Below are positions 36,196 through 47,800 of a stretch of 64,000 bases of DNA, piece after piece. Below the pieces are notes generated by a model. The model saw only the letters and a list, made by a program, of their open reading frames with translations. It was not told the origin of the DNA and searched no databases. Position 1 is the first letter of the stretch, and each line of letters starts with the position of its first letter. The stretch covers positions 126,235,657 through 126,299,656 of the forward strand of contig NC_083345.1 of assembly GCF_019175385.1 (NCBI RefSeq). The letters run 5' to 3'. A program made the translations under genes and the position numbers. The stretch comes from Lycium barbarum (taxonomy: Eukaryota > Streptophyta > Magnoliopsida > Solanales > Solanaceae).

Positions 36196-39100
36196 ATGGA
36201 GATGAGCAGGCTTGCGTGGTCGGTGAGCCTATTTCCTATTCAAAGGCCGTGTGCCTCTACGAGGAAGGCGAGTGTTATAAGGTGCTCATCAGATGAATTC
36301 AAAGTGCTGACTTCAGTCACAAGTAAATACAATAACATTGTAATCCTCGACACTCCCGACTCCCGAGTCCTGCTTCTTGACTCTTCCAGTAATGCCCTTT
36401 CCTCTCTTTTTCATTTACTACAACGCCAAGCTTTTATTGTTTGGGGAGAGGGCTAGGCCCAAACGGCTTCCCTCCGTCAGCCAATATATGTTGCTTCTAA
36501 GGGCAAGTTACACATTTGCCACTCAAACAAAAATAATTACTTTTCCTAGTCAAATATACACTATTATTATGTATCAAAAAGGTATATTTTATTTTATATC
36601 TAATATACAAAAAAATATACATTTGCTGCCTTTTATTTATGTCAATTTCCCTATTTTGAACCCCTTCCTGGTAGCTCTAGTGATATTGAAGCGTTAAGGT
36701 GCTCTCTTCTTGCCATACAAGTGCTAAATGATCTCATGGAACCACGAAAAGAAAAATTGTGCTTTACAAGAAAAGAAAAAAAAATGGCTACTATATATAG
36801 ACATTTTGTCAAACAATTGTCTTTTTTCTGAAGATTTTTATGCTTTATTTTGCTTGGACAGATAATGTGCATAGCATCCTTCACAAGGGAAGCAAGTGGA
36901 CTCATGCATATTGGGTATGCCATTGCTTTTTTCCTTATTGCCTTCTTACTAATATCTATAGTCTTCTCATAGTTGTAATGCATTTACCTGTGGATTCACC
37001 TACATTTAATATTTGCACCCTTTTAAGTTGAGAAAATTGGTATCTGTGTGAGAGAGGTTCACGTGTTGGACGACATTGTGGGAAGTAATAAAAAATCTGA
37101 GTTTTGCGTCCAAAAGAAGTGAAACGGTGCACAAGGTTCTTGCAAAAATTCAGGACATGACACGACGAATACGAATCTAATGTGCTCTTTAAATATACTC
37201 TTCATGGAATTGTACTTTTCTGTTGTATGGTTTAGGATTATGGATCCTGAGAGTTAACCGTACAATGCATATGAAGTGTGTTGGACCTCCTAATGTGGTA
37301 CAGTTTCTTCTGTTTGATTACCAGGATGAGTTTGCCACCTTGCCAGCCATTGTTCCAAAGGGTCCCGTCGCTATCTTTGGCTTGGTAATTTAGGTTCTTT
37401 TAATGATTTTTGACAAATTATCATTAATAAAATTATTTCTTAACAAATGCAATTTTGAAATCGTACTCTCTTTATGCGGGATTAAACTGATGTGCAGCTA
37501 TTTCCTGCTAATTTTCAGGGGGGCGCAACTGCTGCACATTTGATGCTTGAACTATGGCCTTCTTTGCTGCTTGTTGGATGGGAGATAGATGAAATTGTAG
37601 TAACCTCTCATTGTCATTTCTTAGCTTTTCTCCTTTCAAGAGAATATTTATATTATGATATTTCAAATGCAATTTTTCTCTGGTATATACTGGACCTTGA
37701 TGCATCGCAATAAATAAAGGAAAATATAAATCTGGAGGAGTTATATAGTATGATGCTTGCTTCTGTTTTTCGTCCCAATAAGAGTAATGAGTCATTCCAA
37801 CTGATCCAAAAAAGAAAAAGACAGTACTGAGTCATTCCACATCTTTCCAGAATCTGAAATTAGTTCTATATTATTTATTATGGAAGCACCTTTGTTGCAT
37901 TGGTTATTTTATATTTTTATCGTCAAAACCATGCGAAACAGAGAGGACAGTGGTATGAAGCCTGACTTCTTGCTATTTTTATTTGAATAAATACCCTTTC
38001 ATTTACCCTAAGATGCGTCCTATAGAGCAACTAGAATGAAAAATCCCTTTACAGTGCACAACTTACGGAAAGCAGTCAATCTACTGTGGAGATATGGGCA
38101 TAGACATACCGCTCCAATCCAAAAGAGTAGAATGATGTTGAAGTTTAGGAAATTATAAGAATTCTAAGCATCTTTGGGGAGATCTTTTTTTTTTTTTTTT
38201 TTTTTTTTTTGGGGAAAAAAAAACTATATGTATACTCTTTACAACAAGCTTAGCCAATGAGACTTATTCAACCTCCTTGTTGTAGTCAGTAAAAGGACAC
38301 TGCATAGCGTCTATGACTTGGCAACGAGCTAATTATGATTCAAATTAGATAATTTTTTAAAAGGCAGTTGGTGAACATCAAGCGAGGGAACACTAAAGGC
38401 CTTAGCTTCTGTGAAATTAATCTTTCCAAAACGAAAATAGGAAGCATAGATGAGTATCATAATTCCTTAAGAAGACATTAGAATATTAATTGAGGCAGGA
38501 TTAAGAGAAACATAGCTTTCAATATTGAAATTCAAAATGTTAACAGGTCTAAAGTACCTTTCCAGCAGATTCACTAATGAGTCAATTGAAACTGGCCTCT
38601 GTTGTATTTAGGAATTGAGCTTTTACAAAATCATAATGAGCATGTGGGCATAATAGATATTCCTTTTGGGTTTCAATCCCTTTTTGGCAGCCCTTGTCAT
38701 TTCTACAGGTACTTGATGCAAACCAGTTTTAATTGTTTATTATGCTTTCAGTGTATATTATGAAAGGAATTGATCTTAGTTCTCTAACTTATGTGGAGGT
38801 TATATAGTGATCTTAGTGACTGAAAGTTGCATGAAATTCCGGAGTTGATTGTCATATAAATGACACAGACCTTTAGTGATATGTGTTATACATCTCTGAG
38901 GAGGATATTATACCTAGAACCGCCTCTAATTTAGAAAAAAATATATGTGATGCTTTTAAAACCTCAATTAAAGCTTATTGTACATTGTTACCCTCTTCAA
39001 GATAGAGTCCATGGTCACTAATGCACATGCTTTATCGGTTTGCTGCCTGCCGTAAAGAGCCCCTAAGCGAGTGGAGCACCAAGCCTATCTTGCACCTACT

Positions 39101-42100
39101 TTGAGGACTTAAGCACTCCTCATGCAAGCCTTTAGTAATATTCGTTGTAACTATCATGTATTTTATGTTTTGAGTTCTTGTTTGAGGCTAGGCTAGTACC
39201 ATGTGCTAATGCAGAAAATATACCAATGCCAAAAGAAATTGCACAAGTTATGGAAACTTTATACATCATGGAAGAAAAGAAGAAGGGATAAAACTCTTAT
39301 CGAAATTTGTTGGTTAAAGCAACACTAGAGAGACTTTTATATAGGAATTTTTAGGAACATGAAAAAAGAAGGCTTCTTAATTAACGGGGTACCTAATTAT
39401 TATAATATAGTCATTTAGAGTATTTTACTTTATAGTCAATGATTCTCTTGACTTTCAACATGCCTCTTAAAATCGAGATGGTGAAGCAACTTGAGTTCGC
39501 ATTTTTATGATAAAAAAAAAATATTAAAAACAGAATTGTTTAACAATCATCCAAATAGCACCTTTAGAATAATCAACAATCACCAGAAAGAAAAAAGGTG
39601 CTGGAATCCTTTCCTTTAAAAGTCACTAATAATCGCAAATAATAGTAGTGGTTTTTGCAGTACGACAGGAAAGAATCTATTCTGTCATTGAAGAATGGTA
39701 TTGTGACAAAAATCTCCTTGATATCGTTGAACTAGCTTGAATTGGTGCTCAAGTAATAACTGGAAAAGTTTCCAGAACAGTGATAGGAAAAGTTGTCAGA
39801 ATAGTGACCGTAAAGCGGTGCGGTCAGAATATCTACCAGAAAGAGGTGCAGTGCTGTTGGAAGTTGGAAGGGCCAACTGAAAGAGGCGCTGACTGCTGGA
39901 ACAGCCACCGTAATACAATATTTCTGATGATTCTGTTTACTCTCAATAATTGCATGATCATTTAGAATATTTGTTCACAGTATTCTTGATGATATTTTTA
40001 GTTCGGAATTTTGTGTTTTTGATATTGATCCAATAACATTGAGTTCACAGAGTTAAATAATGTTGAAAAAAAGGGGGTTTAATAATGTCATCTGGCACCT
40101 AAAACTAAGTTGTTCAAGTGATTGTCCAATTCAGCATATTTGATTTGTGAAAATGAGTTATTGTATGGCTTTTCTCATTATTCCAGTTGATTGAAAAAGC
40201 AAGAGAATATCTTGGGCTCTCTGATCTGGAGAAACATACTGAAGTTGGAGGTGTGTTGGAAGTTCGTATTGGAGATGTACTTTCTCCATCAGTTACTATC
40301 CCTGGAGGTTATGCAGGTACATCACTGCCTTATTTCCGACAGGTAACCCTTAGTCGACCTATTAATTGCTTTATGATGGAAGGGAAGTTCTTATCCTCCA
40401 GCAAATGATTGTTCGTGCTGCTGGTTCTGCAGCTGAAGCATTTTATATAACTTTCTTTCCTGGAAGCTCCTTTCCTTATTTGCCATAATTTTAACTTGTT
40501 TTGCCATGCATCAGAAGTGAGCATTCGGGAATTTTGATATTGAAACATTCCACTCATGACTTCTATCTGAAGTTTACTTATATTTTCAAAATTTCAGGCA
40601 TAATAGTTGATTTGTTTTCTGATGGAAAGGTTTTGCCACAACTGGAAGAGGTATGCTCAAGTGCACAATTTTGATAGTCATGGATTTGTTGTGACACTAT
40701 TTTTACAATACAACGCTTATCTATCTTTTCATCGGCTATGTAGTTGATAATAATGTCGCTGTTGATAATAATGTCCCTCTTCTGAATAATTGCATAAAAG
40801 AGTTGATGCTTAAATCAACCCATTTAGGCACCCGATTGGGAATGTAGTAACTTCTGGATAAGTACTTCTTTTGTAGTTATCTGGAGTACTTTTAAAAAAA
40901 TTATAGTAGCATTTCATTGCACAAATATTTTACAAAGTACTATGGGTTTAATATACAGAATTAACCACTAAAACATTCGCTTTGATTTGCCTGGTATAAT
41001 CAAGGTGTACAGAAGCTGGCCCCGACACCATTGATATAAAAACAAAAATCGCTTTGATTTGATAGTGCAGAAAAATGTCAAATAGTACCTAAATATTGAT
41101 CAACAGAAAAAACCTTATCTTATTAAAAACAGAAATTGACCGACAGAAGTTTCATAAGCTCCAAGTTTGAGCATCTTCTATACTCATTTTTTGAAGGCTT
41201 TACTAATAAATACACTTTCGACAATTATCAAACACCAGACGAACTTTCATTTCATGCTAAAAACACTAATTTCTCAAATGCACTCCCAAGGAGACCTTGA
41301 TTGATTGTGACCTGCAGATCTACTCTCATTTTTTTTCGATGAACTTGAGGCCATTCAGCTTTAAAGTTGATATTTACTAGAGATTAAACCTGCATTTACT
41401 GAATGTTAAAAGCTCTCATTTTTATCGATGAAGTAGATGTATTATTCACCAGAAAAACAAGTATTAAGGTAGTGCTACTCTCAATTCGCCTTTTCTTGTC
41501 TTGTTGATTCATAATGTCATCCTTGTGAATCTAGTGTTGTCAAAAAGGTTTCTAATTTACTCAATTGAGAGCTTTCAACATTCAGTAAATGCAGGTTTAA
41601 TCTCTAGTAATGTCAACTTTAAAACTGAATGGCCTCAATTTCTTTAAATATCAATATATGTAATTATGGGTTCAAGTCTAATTCACTCTGCCTTATCTAT
41701 TCGTCTGACTTTGGGATATATGTTAATTTCTTCAGACAACTTTCCACAGGACACTTAAGTTTTAATAAGTATATATTACGATTTGTTTCTCTACTCTCAC
41801 TATCTCATTATCTGTTTTGATGTTGTGATGTACAAGTTGAATGTGTTCTCATGTTTAGTTTTCACTAGATTGATTGTGAAAATACCAGTTAAAGTCATGA
41901 AGCTTTGGCAGATTGGTTAGATATGTTACAGTTACCATTCAAAGTCTATAATAACCTTTAATTTACCAGTTTCAAAAAAAAATAACCTTTACTTTTCGGG
42001 ATGACAATTTTTTTTGGCAAGAAATGTGAAGTAAAATGGAAGGAGTACTTTTAATCTTCCTCTTGCTTTGATCTTCCTACAAATTATGAGATTCTTCAAT

Positions 42101-43919
42101 TTGTACTTCTTGAATATATGTGGGAAGATTGTTCCTCTATACTGATATGCTTTGCTATCTGGTTCCTTGGTAATAGATTTCCAGGATCTAATGCCTTTGT
42201 TTCGGCTTTCCTTGACAGGTTACAACTTGGTTGGAGATGAATAAGATGTTGATGCCCAGTGGTCGGCTCATGGTGAATTGTGGTGCTGCTACCAAAGAAT
42301 TGCCTAATACTTCTTCTGACCCTTGGGAGCTAAACGCAACTATCAATGCATTATGCGAGGCATTTCCTGAGCAAGTAGGGTACTTGAATACCATTTATCT
42401 TTTTTGATGCATGATGCATGCACATAAAGGCGTAAACGGGGGTGGATCTACAGTAGCGGGTGTGGGTTCTCGGGAACCCACATCCGCTAACGTAGGTCCT
42501 ATTATTATACTGAAAAATATAGTAAAGTATAAGTATTTTAAGTTTGGAACCCATAACTAAATGATTGTGTGGTTTAATGGCAAAGAGGGGAAACCTGGGG
42601 CTCTAATCGTCCAGCAGTGCGCTCTATTCCCGCTGGACTCTTTTTTTAAGTTCAATTTTGCTTTTTTTTTTTTTTCCAGCAAAACGCAAGCACACCAGTA
42701 ACTCAAACCCACGTTTTTCTCTTTTATCTTTTGGTTTGCCCATCATTTCCTTTGTTAATCTGCTTTTGATTTTTTTGACATTACACTGGGTATATTGTTG
42801 TTGTAATTTATTTTTTTGAAACCCACAACCTTAAAATCCGGGATCCGCCTCTGGGCATAAAGCTTCATCAGAATTTTCAAGCACTTGAAAGGACTAAGTT
42901 CTGTAGTGCTTTATTTGCTCAGTAAGCAGCATAAAATTTTTATGGCCCTTTTTGGTTTCCTTCTTTTTTTTTTTTTTTTTTTTTTTGCGGGATCTTTCTT
43001 CATTTCAAAAGGTTACCTAGGGTTATGTAACTATGAAACTGATATTTTAAGCCAGTGAAGCATGCAGGCTTTCAAAAAGTAATATCAGCCATATGTAATT
43101 CAAAAGTGCCTTTATCAAGATATGCAAATTTGATAGAGAAATACTGTTTAGTAATCATGACGTGCGCAATATCCTATTTATTTTACACAATGACTTGGCT
43201 TAGAAATTAAAATGTTGGTTCGCTTGAATGAAGTTGGTTGTGGTCGAAGAAAGTTGAGTGAGTTTGTAAAAATAGTATGGTACATATACTTGCGTGTGTG
43301 TTGGACCTCGACAGGTTTGGACCAACCATTACCATTGTCTGCACACCATATCAAAAAACCATGTATCTTCGTCTGTCACCAGCCCCAATAGGATTAACAA
43401 TGATCTCTTGAAACATCTGTATAGGCTTGAAAAACTGTGCTCATGTTTTAGAAGGAATTCTTGACATTTCAAGTTGATCAAGGTATATGGAGGCAATGTA
43501 ATGGTTTACCCTGTAAATTTGTGCTAAATTTCTGGAAATGTGAAATTGCATGGTGTGTATTGCTAGGAAAAGGCAGGACTGGTGATTCTGTTAAGTTAAT
43601 GGTGGCCTGCTATACCTTCCAGATAGTTCCACTGACATCATAAGTTCATGTCATAAAATAAATTTCTTTATTTGCTGTGAGCGCAATAAGAATATTTTCG
43701 TCTTTTGCATGTCACTCTGCATTTTGCTGCTTTTAACTGCTATGGCTAAAACTTTATCATGTGAAATGGCAGGTAAGCTGGAAAAAGCTGCCAAAGACAG
43801 CAGGAGAAAATTATCTTGCACTGACAGGACCATTACCAGATTTGGCTATTTGGTCTGCTCGTCTCCCAGATCAATTAAGCTCAAGTGTCAAAGAATGGAG
43901 AAGTTGCATGCCTTCGTGA
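36196..43919 (+). CDS. SAM-dependent methyltransferase/spermidine synthase-like protein, probably plastid, eight exons
   Basis: Exons: 36196-36388, 36862-36914, 37325-37384, 37519-37596, 40187-40316, 40598-40650, 42219-42374, 43773-43919. All have GT-AG borders and consistent phases; the product is 289 aa. Residues 1-30 are rich in Ser/Arg and poor in acids (MEMSRLAWSVSLFPIQRPCA), like a chloroplast transit peptide. A small beta-rich segment (VILDTPDSRVLLLDS) precedes a Rossmann fold with SAM-binding motif I VAIFGLGGATAA (97-108), an acidic ribose-contact position in VGWEID (E124), and GIIVDLFSDG (172-181). This order, a short beta domain then a Rossmann domain, is that of the spermidine synthase-like superfamily, but the GGGDG signature of true aminopropyltransferases is replaced by GLGGAT. 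The substrate is unknown. The gene is divergent from the RING-CH gene and convergent with NIP5;1. Intron 4 is the longest (2.6 kb). Confidence 0.88.
37597..40186 (+). other. Intron 4 of the methyltransferase-like gene
   Basis: No coding region of another gene is recognised. It includes a T homopolymer at 38188-38210. A stretch at 39700-39950 rich in GTGACCG/GTGCAG motifs looks like degenerate retroelement leader sequence, but nothing specific can be shown. Confidence 0.5.
41342..41640. repeat. Fold-back inverted repeat in intron 6
   Basis: The segment 41342-41421 (containing GAGGCCATTCAGCTTTAAAG and AGAGATTAAACCTGCATTTA) is repeated in inverted orientation at about 41563-41640 with high identity. 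The two arms of about 80 bp and a loop of about 140 bp could form a hairpin in the pre-mRNA. Confidence 0.8.
42430..42854. mobile_element. hAT-like MITE in intron 7, family with GGATC-containing ends
   Basis: Left end GCGTAAACGGGGGTGGATCT and right end CCGGGATCCGCCTCTGG carry an inverted GGATC/GATCC core. Flanks ACATAAAG (42422-42429) and GCATAAAG (42855-42862) agree at 7 of 8 bases, fitting an 8-bp hAT target duplication. The element at 63704-63950 has ends of the same type. Confidence 0.65.
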
Positions 43920-44846
43920 ATGTGACAGTGGACTTGGTTAAGCTGTAAATTTCCACATGCCAAACCATGCAGAAAAGGTCATTTGTGCCGACAAAAAGAT
44001 CATTTGGTTAAGAAGTTCTTCCTTTCCAGTCTTAATTTTTGCATATAAGTGATTGTTTTTTATCAGAAGGAAAACAGGGGAATGCAACCTTTATAGATTG
44101 ACCCACAGGCAACCATCGGGTACTACTAGTCACCCTTTATCCCACAGTAATTTCCAATCTCTTCAGATCTCGCTGGTGCATATAAACGTGATGAATATCA
44201 CTGATAGTCTGAACTCTGCCCAAGTTAGCTTATTCCTTTGAGTTGTTATTACCAATCATGGAAAAATGTGATGGTTTAAAACAAATTGGCATGCTTATCC
44301 ATTAGCAGGCTGTATTGAAAACAATTTCAGGCTAGATCATTTTATTTATTTATTTTGGCAATGAAGATTATTAATACCGTATGCTGAAATGTAATTGTTG
44401 AAGCGTGTGACTATCTTATCTAAAAGTTTAACTTGTTAGAAGAAAGTATGCTTTTATTTACTAATTATACTCCTAAAGAGGAGGATTAGAGGATTTAAGC
44501 AGTTCTGGTGGGATGACTGTTAATAATCAATGGATGCTTGAACATTTTGTGACTAGATAAACAAGTAGCAGCGTAGAAAGCTTCTTATTACCACCACACA
44601 TAATCTTAAGGTAGCATAGTTCACACACAGCAAATCATCAAAATAAAAGGTCACAGACCACAATCAAACTTCTGCCTCTTCCTTTAAATCATCCACACAA
44701 AGCGAATGAGAAGGAAAGAGTGTCAAAATACAAATGTAAATTGTTTTCGATAGTTAGACTGGAAGTCACATTTTCCAAGTCCTCCACCTTTATTTTCAAA
44801 CACACAATAGTATTATAAGTTGGAACAACACCATTCCTTCAGCAGG
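43920..44846. other. Convergent intergenic space and 3' UTRs
   Basis: Separates the stop of the methyltransferase-like gene (plus) from the stop of NIP5;1 (minus). It should contain both 3' UTRs. No other gene is seen. Confidence 0.5.
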
Positions 44847-47800
44847 CTAGCGGCGGAAGCTCCTAACCTGGCGTGGCGTCTCAGTAGTGTCGTCTCCACG
44901 AAGTTTTACGAGTGTATAAACAGCCGCCCCTGCAAGAGCCCCCAGAGTTGGAGCCACTAGGTATATCCACAATGACTTGTAATTCCCTGCTGCAACTGCT
45001 GGCCCCAAAGTTCGTACTGGATTCATGGAAGCACCGCTTGACGGCCTGCTTATTCCAACATGTTCGAAAACACCAAAAGGGGGAAAAAAAAAATTACTGG
45101 ATGTGCTTTGACAAACTAGAGTTATAAAGCCTAGCTGCGAATTCCTTTGTCAGTGTACTAGGCATGAACAATCATACTTGGAAGGAGGAAATTTGGCTGC
45201 CTATTGTTCTTTACGGTTGGTTCTGTGCAACATTATTTGTAAGTGAAGAAAGGGCATCAGAATGAAGCTTCTTCCCTAATGCAGTGGCTGATATGGTAAT
45301 TCTCGGAGGTTTATTTGGTTGCTAATCCATGGATTAGTACTAGCACTATGATAATTCAGGGAGGAACAGATTAGTAGATACGTTTTCCTAAACTATTAAA
45401 ATTAACTACTTGGGTGTTGAGATATTGACTTACCCGGCCACTAGAATATTGAGCATGACTGTGGCTCCAACTGCTATGCCCGCCAACTCTCCCACCTGTG
45501 GAAAGAATTAAATAGTAAGTATTTATTGGAAGAAAAGAATACTCCTATAAAAGCAAAAAAATCATGTCATCTTCCAACTATAGTCTTTTCGAGCTATCCG
45601 TCACCAAAGAGCTGATAGGTATCTACTTTTTTCATATTAATATTTGTGAATGTCTAAATTGAACTCCAAGGAGGTAAAAGATCTTTTTGATTTCGACCGT
45701 GTAATTATATTGAATCAATAGCAATGATAAACTTACATATATAAGATAAATTATAACACCAAGATCCTTTTCGCTCTATCCTCTGCAATAAACTTGACTA
45801 ATAGTCTAATATATAAAAAAGAAAACTATGTTAATCAGAAATAGATCAAGAAGAATGTACATACCGCGCGGGTGTCGGTTGCAACAGCAGTGACAACAAA
45901 AAGGAGATTGAATGTGATGAGGAATTCAAGAGCAAAAGCCTGGCCAGTGTTTACAGAAGGAACAGTAACGCCACCGGACATGAAAGGATGAAAAACACCT
46001 TTGAGTGCAAAAGAAGCACAAACGGATGCCGAAACCTGCGCTGCAACATAGGCAGGCACTTGAACCCAAGGAAAGTGACGAAGTGCTGCAAATGCGATGG
46101 TGAGCGACGGATTAAGATGAGCTCCAGAAATATGGCCTGTCGACAGAATCACGATCATAACAGCCAGCCCTGCGCAAGCTGCATTCCCGATTAGAGATTC
46201 TACTCCGTTGTACTTTTGGTTCACAATTGGCCCGGCTGTTGCAGCAAATATAAGGATAAATGTCCCCACGAATTCTGCTCCTAACTGCATGTATCCACCA
46301 CACAAACGTACGTTTTTATTCTTTAGGGTATGATAATAGTAGTTCTTTACATGCAAAATACTAGTAACAACAGAGTAGTTCTCTGTCAGAACTTGCAAGT
46401 TGAACTACTAAAACGGTGATCAGCATCACTTTGTAATCTACTGGCACCACAATAACTTGCTATATTTTAGAATTCAGATTGAAATTTCCATTTTCTTGAG
46501 AAGAATCTTGCATGTTGTCTATGTTGGAATTATTTAGAAGTGATTCAATTTTTTTTTTAAAAAACGCAATATATTGTGAAAAGATGTTACCCATTCTTTA
46601 AAGGGAAAAGGGTCAAAAATGCCCCTCTACTTTGGGAAAAGGTCTAAAAATATCCTCCGTTACAAATTTGGGTCACAAATACCCCTCCCGTAATTGAAGT
46701 TTTTAAATATACCTCTATCTTAATAGAAATTTCCAAATCCCCCAAAATGACCCGATTTTATTTTTAAACCCGCTTCATTTAAACCCTCAAAATAGGTTTT
46801 TTATTTAGTTGAGTTGGGTTTAAATGGTGCGGGTTTAAAAATGAATTCGGGTTATGTTGGGGATTTCCGTTAAGATAGGGTATATTTGAAAACATTAATG
46901 ATGAGAGAGATATTTTTGATCCAAATTTGTAATGGATGATATTTTTAGTCCTTTTCCTAAAGTAGAGGGGTATTTTTGACCCTTTTCCCTTCTTTAAATG
47001 ATACACTTATTCATTGTGAAAATGTGTCATACAATCTTAAAGGGTATATCCATTCCTGAAAAGGTGTGATCACTTTCTATAAATACCTATTCACTGCAGA
47101 AAATCAAAAATATCATATCTAGATCTTTAGGCTCTTTATAATTTCATTCTCTTCAAGAGTCCGCTTTATTTCTTATTCTGAGTTTCTACAAAAGCATTCG
47201 AGAGATAAAAGGATTCTCCGGGACTTCTATTTGAGTGCACATTAGAAGATTTCTAAGTGGTTCATTATATCTTGGGAGGAGACCGTCACTTTGTTATTAG
47301 ATTCGGGGTAGCGACAAAAATCTACTTTGAATACAGAGTCATGCATAGCGTGCCTTGATCCGGGTTTTTCAATTTCAACTCTGTCTTATCTTTATTGTTA
47401 TAGTTGTTATTTGTTCTTCTTAATGTGATCATCTCTAATATTTTCCAAACACACTATATAAAAAGAAAAGAAAAGGAAAAGAATGGACAAGTGAAAACAA
47501 TGTTTTAGAAAAATGTGTTGTAAATAAAATTCTAAGTTATGACTTCGCCGGAGAATTAAAGTAAATGGTATGTATTGAACGAAAATAATAACGAGACAAG
47601 AATGTTTTGGTCACAATATGACCTCCTTATCATATTGTGAATACGAAGGCCGAGAAAATCCTCCTAAAACATTCTTGTCACTTTACTATTTTCGTTCAAT
47701 AGTATGTGTCAATTGTCCTTCATTGATTAAAAGGAGAAAAATTAATGAGTTTATAAGCTAATTGGGTTCTCCTATGTCCTATATAATAGATTACACTTTT

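Noticed and set aside
42590..42640. tRNA-like phrase resembling a SINE promoter (CCAGCAGTGCGCTCTATTCC, inverted)
   Set aside because: The A and B boxes cannot be placed with the right spacing, and the sequence lies inside an element with hAT-like ends.
45988..46303. Open frames on both strands overlapping NIP5;1 exon 2
   Set aside because: They are other-frame images of the real aquaporin exon.
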